A model generated the notes under the pieces. That model was not told the origin of the DNA and did not search any database. It was given only the letters and a program-made list of their open reading frames with translations. The position numbers and the translations under genes were made by a program. This document shows positions 9,174-18,852 of a stretch of 64,000 nucleotides of DNA, one piece after another. Each line of letters begins with the position of its first letter. The stretch's first letter is position 1. Source of the stretch: Pseudothioglobus sp905182815 (lineage in GTDB: Bacteria; Pseudomonadota; Gammaproteobacteria; PS1; Pseudothioglobaceae); NCBI RefSeq assembly GCF_048087625.1, contig NZ_CP159805.1, forward strand, positions 1,550,001 to 1,614,000. Reading direction: 5' to 3'.

Positions 9174-10004
9174 TTACTGGCCCAATAAACTGATTACTTT
9201 ACTAGCGGTTGCCTTTAAATCTGGAATAACTTTTTTCATAATAGCTATTCTGTCAAAAAGCTCGGGATCTGACTCAAGTGTGGATCGCAGTGAATTGCCA
9301 AAACTCTTTCGAAGAACAGTACCCACATTGAACTTAGCAACTTGGCGCAAAGACAGCGTTTGGATGTCTTTATCTTCTAATCCACTTGTCCCATGAATTA
9401 CTAATGGCAAGTTTAGCGCTTTCTCAAGCTCGTTAAAGCGCTCTAAATCTATTTCTACAGTTCCACTTTCCAAGCGGTGAACATTTCCTATTGAGATTGC
9501 AAGTGCATCTGGCTGCCCCTGTTGCTCCATCATAAGAGCATCAGTAACCTCAGTTAATGCAGATTTAATATGATCACGGCCACTTGCATAAGGAACCGAC
9601 CCTACTTCAGCCTCTACTGATACTCCTTTTGGGTGAGCATAGTCAACCACATCTCGTATTAAAGAGATGTTTTCAGAGATTGGCAATTGAGATCCATCAA
9701 ACATTACAGATGTAAATCCAGCATCAATTGCTTCTTTAACTGCATCAACCTCATAGGTATGATCAAGATGCAAACAAACAGGTGCCTTGGATTTTTCAGC
9801 CATAGGTCTCAACATACCAACAATCTCTTCCATTGTCATAAATTGACGCATATCAAGATTAATGGATAAAATTACAGAAGCATTACGAGCTTCTGCAGAA
9901 TCAACAACCGCACGCGCATCTTCATAACCAAAGACATTGAAGCAGGCCACAGCATAGTTTTTATCTTGAGCTGGTAAAAGAATATCTTTAAGATTAGTAA
10001 TCAT
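9174..10004 (-). CDS. iolJ: Class II ketose-bisphosphate aldolase, probable IolJ
   Basis: This 276-residue zinc aldolase is probably a 2-deoxy-5-keto-gluconate-6-phosphate aldolase, the cleavage step of inositol breakdown. The zinc and catalytic motif HLDHTYE (Asp-His) is near residue 80, VEAEVGSVPY near 130, and the second signature IHGTSG near 205. The sequence belongs with the FbaA/KbaY/GatY family, so the substrate is assigned from context. It is the last gene of the inositol operon, four bases after iolB. The iolC fusion upstream carries a DUF2090 domain thought to do the same cleavage, so the operon may have two aldolases. Confidence 0.8.
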   Translation of the reverse strand: MITNLKDILLPAQDKNYAVACFNVFGYEDARAVVDSAEARNASVILSINLDMRQFMTMEEIVGMLRPMAEKSKAPVCLHLDHTYEVDAVKEAIDAGFTSVMFDGSQLPISENISLIRDVVDYAHPKGVSVEAEVGSVPYASGRDHIKSALTEVTDALMMEQQGQPDALAISIGNVHRLESGTVEIDLERFNELEKALNLPLVIHGTSGLEDKDIQTLSLRQVAKFNVGTVLRKSFGNSLRSTLESDPELFDRIAIMKKVIPDLKATASKVISLLGQ

Positions 10005-10007
10005 ATT

Positions 10008-10847
10008 TTATTTAAATTTATTAAGCATGTCTTGCATACCAGGAATAGTTTCCAACTGATAAGCATAATCTTTCTGATAATTCATATGTAATGGGCGCTG
10101 AGTTTCTCCAGCCAAAATCGTGAAATAATACATCTCAAATCCAGGAGCTGCGACGCAGGGGTGGTAGCCTTTATCAAAGATAAATGTTGAGCCATCCCGT
10201 ATATGATAGACGGGGCCAAAGTCCTGCCCATCTGGGGTCAAAAACTGTGCACCAAAGCCATTAGATGGATTAAAACGAAAATTATAAACTTCATTGTGTC
10301 GACTCTCATCAGGAAGTACGTCTACTTCATGTTTATGGGGTGGAAATCCTGACCAGCCTCCTGCTCCTACTGTAAATAGCTCACTAACCAACAATTTACC
10401 GACCTTACCTGCCGGTTCTTTACCTAGAATATGTTTGATTTTGCGATGTGTCTTAGTGTCATCAGATCCATACTGAACTTTATCAATATCCTCTTGCCTT
10501 ATAACAAAAGCCTCATGGGTTTGATTATGCTTTGCTCCAGAAATGAACACTTCCACTTCATTACTGATGCAAATTAACGTTGCTTCGCAGTTAACGGGGA
10601 CATAAACACCTTCAGGATCACCTTCCCAAATATGATGTCGCTTGCCAACCTCTTGGAACACTTGGCCCTGAACCTGCACATCAACGCTTCCAGTAGCGGG
10701 AACAATACATGATTCATAATCAGTTAGTTGATAAGTATATGATTCTCCAGCACTCAATTTAATGATATTAAAATAGCATAGAGGGACTACTTCATTATTA
10801 CAATCTACGATTGCCTTATTTTTGTTGTTATGTTGAGGGATATGCAT
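10008..10847 (-). CDS. iolB: 5-deoxy-glucuronate isomerase IolB, copy 1
   Basis: IolB converts 5-deoxy-glucuronate to 5-keto-2-deoxygluconate. The protein is about 279 residues and built from two cupin halves. Family-typical stretches are GGWSGFPPHKHEVDVLPDES, EVYNFRFNPSNGFGAQF and DKGYHPCVAAPGFEMYYF, which supply the metal-binding His/Glu cluster. The ATG at 10847 is chosen because GGAG lies six bases upstream and it follows the kinase stop by two bases. A TTG at 10859 would overlap that gene. A second IolB is encoded at 18852-19649 in the same operon; the two are clearly divergent in sequence. Confidence 0.92.
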   Translation of the reverse strand: MHIPQHNNKNKAIVDCNNEVVPLCYFNIIKLSAGESYTYQLTDYESCIVPATGSVDVQVQGQVFQEVGKRHHIWEGDPEGVYVPVNCEATLICISNEVEVFISGAKHNQTHEAFVIRQEDIDKVQYGSDDTKTHRKIKHILGKEPAGKVGKLLVSELFTVGAGGWSGFPPHKHEVDVLPDESRHNEVYNFRFNPSNGFGAQFLTPDGQDFGPVYHIRDGSTFIFDKGYHPCVAAPGFEMYYFTILAGETQRPLHMNYQKDYAYQLETIPGMQDMLNKFK

Positions 10848-10849
10848 AT

Positions 10850-11827
10850 TTAACTCCAAATTGTTTTTGGTTTAATTGTTGTATTTTTTTGTAACAACTC
10901 AATTTCTTCCATTTTTGGCATAGCGCTGGCACAGCCTTGTTTGGATACTACCAAAGCTGCAGCAGCGCTCCCAGATTCAATAGCTAGTTGCCAGTCTCCA
11001 AAAGACATATAATTTATTATCACATTACCTAAAAAGGCATCACCAGAACCGTATGGTTTAAGCGCAGGTAAATTATAAATTCCAGCATCAAGCCGATCTT
11101 TACCAAAAAAAAGACTACAGCCACTCTTGCCCCGTTTAAGAATCATTACCTGATTGCTTGAAACACATTGTTTAACCTGTATATTTATATCTTCTTGAAG
11201 GATTTTAAATTCTTCTTCGTTGCCAACTAATACATTTGTTAATTCTGCAGCCTCTTGATAAACAAAACGGGTAGTTTTCTGATCAGGCCAGTTCCATGCC
11301 CTGTAATCTAGATCTAGCCATACTTTGCAGTCATTTTTTTGAGCATGAACCATCATTTTCAAAGTTTGTTTTCGTGAATCAGCTTCAATTAAGCTGGTGC
11401 CAGTTATTATTAGATTTTGGCTTTGAGTAATTGCAAGTTTTACATCTTCATTACAGACAATTTGTAAATCAGCAGGATTATTACGATATATTACTACTTC
11501 GCAGTCCTCTTGTCGCACTTCAGCAATTGCTAAACTAGTCCTCTCATTACCATAAGTTGTTTGCATCATCTGCAAATCAATACCTTCAATTTCAAGACGC
11601 AGCCGAACAAATTCACCAACTGGATCGTCAGACAAGGCAGAGATAAGACCTACTTTACCACCTGCACGCTTCATAGCTATTGCAATGTTCGCCCCAGAAC
11701 CGCCCACATCACTAGCAAATAATTCTGCATCGCGAGTTTTACTGCCTACAGGCTGTGGATATAGATCAAGGCCGGCTCGTCCCACGACCAAGGCATCATA
11801 TAATCGATTTTCTTTATATTGCATCAT
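10850..11827 (-). CDS. PfkB-family sugar kinase, IolC-like, without DUF2090 domain
   Basis: This 325-residue kinase resembles 5-dehydro-2-deoxygluconokinase (IolC), which phosphorylates the product of IolB. The N-terminal signature DVGGSGANIAIAMKRAGG, the ligand-binding RTSLAIAEV segment and the C-terminal YGSGDAF, with the catalytic Asp, are present. It has no C-terminal DUF2090 domain, unlike the 635-residue IolC encoded at 16945-18852. It is followed closely by iolB copy 1 and the aldolase, so these three could form their own isomerase-kinase-aldolase set. ATG codons at 11827 and 11824 are both possible starts. Confidence 0.85.
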   Translation of the reverse strand: MMQYKENRLYDALVVGRAGLDLYPQPVGSKTRDAELFASDVGGSGANIAIAMKRAGGKVGLISALSDDPVGEFVRLRLEIEGIDLQMMQTTYGNERTSLAIAEVRQEDCEVVIYRNNPADLQIVCNEDVKLAITQSQNLIITGTSLIEADSRKQTLKMMVHAQKNDCKVWLDLDYRAWNWPDQKTTRFVYQEAAELTNVLVGNEEEFKILQEDINIQVKQCVSSNQVMILKRGKSGCSLFFGKDRLDAGIYNLPALKPYGSGDAFLGNVIINYMSFGDWQLAIESGSAAAALVVSKQGCASAMPKMEEIELLQKNTTIKPKTIWS

Positions 11828-11841
11828 GTGATAGATTTATT

Positions 11842-12966
11842 TCAGACATCCAGCCACTTTCCAGTCATTGCAGAACGGTCAATTGCATCCATGACTTTTT
11901 CGATTTTTAAACCGTCGGCAAAGTTTGGCCATACTGGCTGACCCGTTTCAATTGAATCAAGTAAATGTTTAAGCTCACAAACCTTTACATCAATAAAGCC
12001 AAGACTGTGGCCTGCATTGGGTAAAAACGCATCATATGGTGGTTGCGCTGGGCCACTCAATATTGTTTTAAAGCCCTCCTGTCTTGGATCATCACTTCTT
12101 GTATAAAGCTTAACTTCATTTAAACGCTCTTGGTCATGACAAATCATGCCTTGAGAGCCATGTATTTCCCAACTTAATCCACATTTTCTTCCCCATGCTA
12201 CTCGACTAACACGCAATGTTCCCTTGATTCCACTCTCAAAGTGAGCCAATGCGGTACAGACATCATCGTTATCAACTGGCAATGTTTGTCCTGGATTCTC
12301 TGGATCCGAACGCTCCTTATGGACTGTATCGTAATCTCCCACTAGTCGAGTTATTGAACTACCCGTCATATAGTGAGCCATACTAACCAAATGACACATA
12401 ACATCAGCATTTGCACCAGAGCCAGAAGCTTCACGATTCATACGCCATGAATGAGGTCTATCTGGATCAGCTTCATTATCAACATCATAAATCCCATGAA
12501 ATCCAATTACTCGCCCTATAGCGCCTTCTTCAATGAGCTCTCTAGCGCTTTGAACAGCAGGATTTTGAGTATAGTTGTAGCCTAAGATAGTTTGTGCATT
12601 GCTAGCTTCAGCAGCTGCGAGCATAGCTTCAGAGTCTGCTAAATTAGTTGACATAGGCTTTTCACACCAAACATGCTTACCAAGTTTGAGGGCAGCTACT
12701 GAAATTTCTTTATGAAGCGAATTGGGAACACATACTGAAATCAACTGGACCTTTGGATCATTGACCACATCCATCCAATCAGAGGTGCAACGAGAGAATC
12801 CCATTTCAGTTCGCATCACTTCAGCTCTTTCAGAGTTGTAATCACAAATCATCTCCAAACTAGGCCGTAAGCCATCACCAAAAACACTCCCAGCTGCTGC
12901 ATAAGCAATAGAATGGGCTTTGCCCATAAAAGCAGTACCAATAACTCCTACACCAATAGTTTTCAT
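11842..12966 (-). CDS. Gfo/Idh/MocA-family NAD(P)-dependent sugar or inositol dehydrogenase
   Basis: This 374-residue oxidoreductase has an N-terminal Rossmann fold (VGVIGTAFMGKAH), the family's catalytic lysine motif HVWCEKPMS near residue 97, and a substrate-binding domain. It is about 50 residues longer than the IolG at 20486-21466 and clearly a different subfamily. Its start overlaps iolE by four bases (ATGA type), so the two are translationally coupled. Context suggests oxidation of an inositol isomer or inositol derivative. The substrate cannot be read from the sequence. Confidence 0.82.
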   Translation of the reverse strand: MKTIGVGVIGTAFMGKAHSIAYAAAGSVFGDGLRPSLEMICDYNSERAEVMRTEMGFSRCTSDWMDVVNDPKVQLISVCVPNSLHKEISVAALKLGKHVWCEKPMSTNLADSEAMLAAAEASNAQTILGYNYTQNPAVQSARELIEEGAIGRVIGFHGIYDVDNEADPDRPHSWRMNREASGSGANADVMCHLVSMAHYMTGSSITRLVGDYDTVHKERSDPENPGQTLPVDNDDVCTALAHFESGIKGTLRVSRVAWGRKCGLSWEIHGSQGMICHDQERLNEVKLYTRSDDPRQEGFKTILSGPAQPPYDAFLPNAGHSLGFIDVKVCELKHLLDSIETGQPVWPNFADGLKIEKVMDAIDRSAMTGKWLDV

Positions 12967-13868
12967 TCTCTTTCCTCTATTTGAATTCCAAATTTTTCAC
13001 AGTAACTTTTAATATTTTTATACCCCATTGTCACATAAGTTAATGGGTGGGCCTTAGCCGGGTCTTGCTCTGCCTCTACAACTACCCAGCCACTGAAGTT
13101 GGCTTCGCCCACCATTTTAAATAGCTCAGAAAAATTAAAATCACCGTCTCCAGGAACTGTATAAACCCCACTCAAAACTGAGTTTAAAAAACTTGAATCA
13201 GTATCTAGCGAGTGGTTTAATATTTCCCCTCGAACATCTTTACAGTGAATATGCATAACTCTATCGTTGTGTTTTTTATAAACTTCTAAAGGATCAGCAC
13301 CAGCATAAATTAAATGACCAGTATCAAATACTAAACCAAGATCAGTAGTTGTCATAGACATTAGCTTGTCTATTTCTTCTTCAATTTGAACAACTGTTCC
13401 CATGTGATGATGATAAGCAAGCTTCATTCCATTCGACAAAGTATATTTAGCTAGCCGACTCAACTTTTCAGTCCACTCTTCCCATTGACCATCATCAAGG
13501 ATAGGGCGTTTTGAGAGTGGCGAACTAATATCTCCATGAACACAAGAGTCCATTTCACAATAAACAATTACTTCCGTCCCCATATCTTTAAGAAGATTCA
13601 TGTGTGGTGTTATTCTTTCTATCTCATCTTCAAGACTGTCCGCTAACAAGCCCCCACAAAACCAACTAGAAACTACGTCCATACTATATTTATCAAATAA
13701 TGGTCGTAGTATTTCCGAATCCTTAGGCCACTTACCTCCTAATTCAAATCCACGATAACCGGCTTGTTTTCCCTCTGTTAAGCAATGCTCTACTGAAGTA
13801 TCTTTGCCCAGTTCAGGCATATCATCGTTAGTCCATGAAATCGGACTAACACCAATTTTTACACTCAT
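12963..13868 (-). CDS. iolE: Myo-inosose-2 dehydratase IolE
   Basis: This 301-residue TIM-barrel protein removes water from 2-keto-myo-inositol to give the substrate of IolD. The opening VKIGVSPISWTNDDMPELG is highly characteristic of IolE. Metal-site segments LAYHHHMGTVVQ, LVFDTGHLIYAG, MHIHCKDV and the closing WVVVEAEQDPAKAHP are all present. It is coupled to the following dehydrogenase gene by a four-base overlap and lies 30 bases after the dioxygenase gene. Confidence 0.95.
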   Translation of the reverse strand: MSVKIGVSPISWTNDDMPELGKDTSVEHCLTEGKQAGYRGFELGGKWPKDSEILRPLFDKYSMDVVSSWFCGGLLADSLEDEIERITPHMNLLKDMGTEVIVYCEMDSCVHGDISSPLSKRPILDDGQWEEWTEKLSRLAKYTLSNGMKLAYHHHMGTVVQIEEEIDKLMSMTTTDLGLVFDTGHLIYAGADPLEVYKKHNDRVMHIHCKDVRGEILNHSLDTDSSFLNSVLSGVYTVPGDGDFNFSELFKMVGEANFSGWVVVEAEQDPAKAHPLTYVTMGYKNIKSYCEKFGIQIEERE

Positions 13869-13898
13869 CTTACTTCTCCAAATTATTGTTAATATTAT

Positions 13899-15080
13899 TT
13901 AATCAGCAAGTCTAAATTGCTGAAGTTCCAAAAGCTTTAAATTAAATTCCTCTAGACTAACTAAATCTAGAAGCGATTGCTTAGTAAGTTCAAACATGCT
14001 CATGCCCTGCAACTTAGAGTTTGAATTTTGATCATAGTCAAGGTTTGTAGGAAATGCATAGCCATCTGTCGCGCAAATAAGGACATTCTCAATTAGTTTT
14101 TCTGAAAGAGTTTTTTTAATTGAATGCTCCAGTAGGAATGGGTAAATATGCTTAAGAATTTTAATGTAATTTATACTCTCCATAGTCTTACCAAAAGGAG
14201 ATGAAATTTGTAAAAGGTTGCCGATCCTATGAAAGTCATTTGAAGTGTTGGAACCAGCTCCATGCAATAAAGCAGGATTAAAAAAAATACCATCGCCTTT
14301 ATTCATTTGATTTTGAACTGCATTCGTATTAAAAAATTCAGTACATGCATCGTCTCTCCATGCAAGGTAACCTAAGTCGAAGTGGTGCGAATAGGGCAAA
14401 ACAATCGTGGGCCCAGTTTCTAAAGGCATGTCGGTGTGCGCGACCCCACCTTGGAGAGTTAAATAGTTTGAAAGACGGTGAGCTGAAATAGGAAACAGCT
14501 CAACAACTTTATTTTCTTGAAACCCTAAATGATAATCACGGTGTGGTTTTTGCATTTCACCGCCAGGTCTTACAATATTAACTTGCGCAGTCATTTGAGA
14601 ATTTGGCCCACACCAGGACTCGGCAACTAACTTTAAAATATCATTTGAATAGTAACTAATAAATGCATCAGGATCCTCCAACGCAACTTTTTGAAAACTA
14701 TTCCATATCCTTGTATTTGTTCCAGAAGCAAAATGATCATTGCTAGTTCCAATCTCTTTTTGAGTAATTTTCTCAAAAATCCTATTGCTCTGATCTAAAA
14801 CTTCATGTTCATAAAGATTGCGAATAACAAAAACACCTGGGCCACTTTCTAAGGCATGAAATAACTCAGTTTTTAGTTCTTTTTCTTTTTCTTTATTTCC
14901 AATAAATGAAGTAAAGTTTTTTGCATCATAAACGACCACATTATTTATAACTGATTCGGATAATGGGTAGTCCTTTTTTAAAGTTTTTTGAGAGCAGACT
15001 TTCTTTAGGTCATCATAATTTATATCAGACTCACTGAAAAAAACTTGGCTATTAGTTGATTTTAAAGCTTCTTTGTTCAT
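13899..15080 (-). CDS. PhyH-type Fe(II)/2-oxoglutarate dioxygenase in the inositol operon
   Basis: This 393-residue protein looks like a phytanoyl-CoA dioxygenase-family enzyme. A putative iron triad is seen as KPHRD (His180, Asp182) and HGAG (His273), with Arg285 placed to hold the 2-oxoglutarate carboxylate. PGVFVIRNLY near residue 81 is typical of the fold's first strand. It lies three bases after iolD and 30 before iolE, in the same orientation, so it is expressed with the inositol genes. No known inositol pathway step needs such an enzyme. It might hydroxylate or O-demethylate a modified inositol, but its substrate is unknown. Confidence 0.7.
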   Translation of the reverse strand: MNKEALKSTNSQVFFSESDINYDDLKKVCSQKTLKKDYPLSESVINNVVVYDAKNFTSFIGNKEKEKELKTELFHALESGPGVFVIRNLYEHEVLDQSNRIFEKITQKEIGTSNDHFASGTNTRIWNSFQKVALEDPDAFISYYSNDILKLVAESWCGPNSQMTAQVNIVRPGGEMQKPHRDYHLGFQENKVVELFPISAHRLSNYLTLQGGVAHTDMPLETGPTIVLPYSHHFDLGYLAWRDDACTEFFNTNAVQNQMNKGDGIFFNPALLHGAGSNTSNDFHRIGNLLQISSPFGKTMESINYIKILKHIYPFLLEHSIKKTLSEKLIENVLICATDGYAFPTNLDYDQNSNSKLQGMSMFELTKQSLLDLVSLEEFNLKLLELQQFRLAD

Positions 15081-15082
15081 AT

Positions 15083-16939
15083 TTAATAAGGCTGTTGTTT
15101 TTTCCCTTTCTTATAAGAGTTATAGACTTCATCGCCATTTTTATTTGACGAAACCTCAGGAACGGCAACCTCCCACCAGCATCCACCTTCTGGACTTATT
15201 TTATGAGAATCAGTCACTAAGCTAATAAGATAAGATTTTGAAGATAAACGGGCACGTTCCAGAGCTGAAGCTAATTCATTAATATTTTCAATATGTTCAG
15301 AGCTCGCTCCTAAAGACTGCGCATGAAGCGCAAAATTGACATTTGGATGGCCGTCATCAATACTTTCACAATCCTTCAATAAATTATTAAATGATCGGTT
15401 TCCAGTTGCATTTTGCAGTCGATTAATACAAGAAAAACCTCGATTATCTAAAACAACTACAATTATTTTTTGTCCTAACATTACGCTTGTTGCTAATTCT
15501 GAATTAAGCATCAAATATGACCCATCTCCTACAAGAACAATTACTTCTCGCTCAGGCTCAGCCATTTTTACACCCAGACCGCCAGCTATTTCATAGCCCA
15601 TACAAGAAAATCCATACTCCGCATGATAGCCGCCCGTTTGCTCAGTCCTCCAAAGCTTGTGAAGTTCACCAGGAAGACTTCCTGCAGCACAAACAACTAT
15701 ATCTGTCGCCTTTCCATTTCGCTTTAACTCTCCCAAAACTTGGGCGTCAGTTGGCAGTGAATCCATAGTTTTAGATATGCTCTTTATTGAAGTTATTTCA
15801 TCGTAATAGTTATTCCATTTACTGCTTTCTTTATTCGCTAAGTCTTTCCATTCTTGACTCGCTTTCCAATCAGATAGCTTCATATCTAATTGTTGAATTC
15901 CAAGCTTTGCATCGCCCCATAATGGCAATGCATTGTGTTTTATTGCATCAAAACGGGCTACATTTAATTGCACTATAGTTGTGCTGGAAAATAACGCTCT
16001 GGAGCCAGAATTGAAATCATTTAAGCGTGTACCAATTGCCAAAACTAAATCTGCCTGTTTAGCCATATTATTTGCTGCATTTGATCCGGTAACCCCAATA
16101 GCACCAACATAGCTAGAGTGGTCCCAAGCCAAGGCACCTTTTCCAGCAGATGTCTCTGCAACTGGTATTTGGTGTTGTTTGGCAAAATTTTGTAAGTCCT
16201 CACAGGCCTTAGCATAATGAACTCCTCCACCTGCAATTATTAAAGGTTTTTTTGATTTAATTAACAACTCTATTGCATGGTCTAATTCAGCATCATCAAG
16301 TTTAATCTGGCGAATTGAGTGAGTTTTTTGAGTAAAGAATTCTTCAGGATAATCGAATGCTTCAGCCTGCACATCTTGAGGTAAAGATAAAGTTACTGGG
16401 CCACAATTTTCTGGGTCTAGCAGTGTTTGAATTGCCACAGGTAAACTATTAATTATTTGCTCAGGCCTCATAATTCGATCAAAATATCGACTAACTGGCC
16501 TGAAGCAATCATTAACGCTAACTGTAGGGTCTGAGAAATCTTCTAGTTGTTGAAGAACAGGATCTGGAGTGCGGCTTGCAAAATAATCACCAGGCAACAA
16601 TAACACTGGCAGTCTATTTACATGGGCTAATGCTGCAGATGTAATCATATTAGTTGCGCCAGGTCCAATTGAACTTGTACAAGCCATCATTCTTTGTCTA
16701 TTATTAGCCTTTGCATAAGCAATTGCTGAATGAACCATTCCTTGTTCACTATGGCCACGAAATGTAGGAAGCCACTCTTCAAACTCTGACAATGCCTGAC
16801 CCATTCCAGCAACATTGCCATGTCCAAAAATAGCAAAAACTCCAGCAAATAATGGATGTATTTCATCGTCAATCTCTATATATTGGGCTGATAAATATCT
16901 AACGATAGCCTGTGACATTGTTAGTCTGACTGTTTTCAT
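15083..16939 (-). CDS. iolD: 3D-(3,5/4)-trihydroxycyclohexane-1,2-dione hydrolase IolD
   Basis: IolD opens the six-membered ring to 5-deoxy-glucuronate using thiamine diphosphate. At 618 residues it has the three-domain layout of this enzyme class. The N-terminal VRLTMSQAIVRYL and GHGNVAGMGQAL, with ATNMITSAALAHVNRLPVLL, are typical. The C-terminal cofactor motif VGDGSYLMLNSELATSV begins near residue 475, and EGGCWWEVAVPEVS closes the protein. It follows the iolC fusion by five bases and precedes the dioxygenase by two. Confidence 0.96.
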   Translation of the reverse strand: MKTVRLTMSQAIVRYLSAQYIEIDDEIHPLFAGVFAIFGHGNVAGMGQALSEFEEWLPTFRGHSEQGMVHSAIAYAKANNRQRMMACTSSIGPGATNMITSAALAHVNRLPVLLLPGDYFASRTPDPVLQQLEDFSDPTVSVNDCFRPVSRYFDRIMRPEQIINSLPVAIQTLLDPENCGPVTLSLPQDVQAEAFDYPEEFFTQKTHSIRQIKLDDAELDHAIELLIKSKKPLIIAGGGVHYAKACEDLQNFAKQHQIPVAETSAGKGALAWDHSSYVGAIGVTGSNAANNMAKQADLVLAIGTRLNDFNSGSRALFSSTTIVQLNVARFDAIKHNALPLWGDAKLGIQQLDMKLSDWKASQEWKDLANKESSKWNNYYDEITSIKSISKTMDSLPTDAQVLGELKRNGKATDIVVCAAGSLPGELHKLWRTEQTGGYHAEYGFSCMGYEIAGGLGVKMAEPEREVIVLVGDGSYLMLNSELATSVMLGQKIIVVVLDNRGFSCINRLQNATGNRSFNNLLKDCESIDDGHPNVNFALHAQSLGASSEHIENINELASALERARLSSKSYLISLVTDSHKISPEGGCWWEVAVPEVSSNKNGDEVYNSYKKGKKQQPY

Positions 16940-16944
16940 GGTCT

Positions 16945-18852
16945 TTACTCCTCTCTATATTTTTTCCAAGATTTAATTAGTTCTATGTAATTATTGGACA
17001 CTAAATCAATCAACTCTTGATCACTTATCTTTTTTTTCATCCACTGTTTGGCTGGCTCATAAAAAATTGTCCTACCAACAGTAAAACCTTTGCAAATTTT
17101 ATGTTTTGAGGCATCCTCAAAAGAACTTTTTACAGCATCCATAGATGCTGATTGACCTAATAATAACACACCTTCACAGTGCGCATCATTTTGTAATATC
17201 ACATCGCTCACTTGCTCCCATGACTTGTCTTTCAGTGCTGGCAATTTCCACCAATCCGGTTTGATATCAAGACCATAAAGCCTATTTAGTATTTGTGGAA
17301 TAGTTGATTCATCCTCTTCCAAGTCTCCAGGTAGAATAATCTCTAATAACAATTGATGTCCACTTTGAATACAAGCAGAATTGAGCTCTATAATTTTCGA
17401 TTCTTGCTTTAACCTCAATTCAATAGGATCATTGATATGATAAAACATCAGGCACTTTACAACATGCGTAAGTGGCCAAGACTGGAGTTTTGATCCAATC
17501 GATCCTCCTCCCTCAAACTCTAAAGGACAAGAGCCTGGAAGCTCCACAGGCCTTCCAATCCACCATGACTTTTCAGCAATAGAGTGAAGCGCTTCTTCAC
17601 CATAAGTGTCATCGATTAAAACACCCACACTATTCTCATCAATATTGCTTCTCTTAATAGTCTCTTCAATAGAATTCAAAAATAAATTTTTTAGCTTAAC
17701 TACTCGCTTAGGGCTCTCTCCACAATCAATTGCTAGGTCATAGAGCTGCTTACGATGATCAAAAGCGAAGCCAAAAATCTCAGATCGAGCAATACTTCTT
17801 GAACTAACTCTATGAAGATGATTAAGCTCTTTGTCTTGACTTGGATCTGGAATATTATGCGCATTATCTAGATAATAAAAAAGCTCTTGCTCACTTGGAA
17901 TCGCTGGCGCACAACCATGTCTAGAGACTACTAAAGCTCCAGATGCATTTGCATAATTGGCACTTTTTTCAAGACTTTCATTTCTTAAATAACCACGCAA
18001 AAATCCAGACATGAAAGCATCGCCAGCACCCAGAACATTTAATATGTCTACTTTATTACCTTTGATAACTTCAAATTCACCTGAGTTATTTGGAATATCA
18101 CTACTAATTACTGTGCACCCCAATGGTCCAAGTTTTAAAACAATAATAGCATCACTTACCTCTCGAACTTTCTTTAAAGCAGTGACTGTATCCTCACTTC
18201 CACCAGCAATATGTATCTCCTCTTCAGTGCCCACAATTACATCACAAGACGGTAGTATAGTTTGTATGTGCTTACTTACATCAGCGCTTGCAATAAAACG
18301 AGACTCCCCATCACCCAGTCCTGTTAAACCCCATAAAACAGGCCGATAATCGATGTCTACAATTACCTGAGTGCCCCCTGCTTTAGCGAACTCAATAGCC
18401 TTCATACTTGTCTTGTATGTATTGTCAGAAGAAAAGTGTGTCCCTGTAATTAAAAGCGCTTTACTGCTAGCGATGAATTCGGCTGAAAAGTCTTTTATGT
18501 CAACTGCCATATCGGCGCAATCGTTTCGATAAAAAATAAGCGGGAAAGTGTCTTTATTTTGTATACCTAGGATAACTAAAGCTGTTAATCGATCTTTGTC
18601 TGTGACAACATGCGAAACATCAACGCCGACACTTGCTAATTCATTCCGCACAAATCTTCCCATATGCTCATCACCAACTCTGCAGATCATTGCAGACTTT
18701 AGCCCAAGTTTTGAAGAGCCATAAGCAATATTTGCAGAAGAGCCTCCAAGATATTTTGCGAAACTTCCCATACCTTCAAGAGTAGATCCAATTTGTTGCC
18801 CGTATAAATCTACTGCAGCGCGCCCTAGGCAAATAACATCAAGTGCTTTCAT
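16945..18852 (-). CDS. iolC: Bifunctional 5-dehydro-2-deoxygluconokinase with DUF2090 domain (IolC fusion)
   Basis: This 635-residue protein has a PfkB kinase half (about 1-325) and a DUF2090 half (about 335-630). The kinase half shows YLGGSSANIAYGSSKLG and the catalytic GAGDAFMSGFLRG. The second half includes EIFGFAFDHRKQLYDLA and VLIDDTYGEEAL, segments typical of DUF2090, which is thought to be an aldolase acting after the kinase. The start overlaps the iolB copy 2 stop as TAATG. Together with that IolB it could carry out isomerisation, phosphorylation and cleavage without the distal kinase and aldolase genes. Confidence 0.93.
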   Translation of the reverse strand: MKALDVICLGRAAVDLYGQQIGSTLEGMGSFAKYLGGSSANIAYGSSKLGLKSAMICRVGDEHMGRFVRNELASVGVDVSHVVTDKDRLTALVILGIQNKDTFPLIFYRNDCADMAVDIKDFSAEFIASSKALLITGTHFSSDNTYKTSMKAIEFAKAGGTQVIVDIDYRPVLWGLTGLGDGESRFIASADVSKHIQTILPSCDVIVGTEEEIHIAGGSEDTVTALKKVREVSDAIIVLKLGPLGCTVISSDIPNNSGEFEVIKGNKVDILNVLGAGDAFMSGFLRGYLRNESLEKSANYANASGALVVSRHGCAPAIPSEQELFYYLDNAHNIPDPSQDKELNHLHRVSSRSIARSEIFGFAFDHRKQLYDLAIDCGESPKRVVKLKNLFLNSIEETIKRSNIDENSVGVLIDDTYGEEALHSIAEKSWWIGRPVELPGSCPLEFEGGGSIGSKLQSWPLTHVVKCLMFYHINDPIELRLKQESKIIELNSACIQSGHQLLLEIILPGDLEEDESTIPQILNRLYGLDIKPDWWKLPALKDKSWEQVSDVILQNDAHCEGVLLLGQSASMDAVKSSFEDASKHKICKGFTVGRTIFYEPAKQWMKKKISDQELIDLVSNNYIELIKSWKKYREE

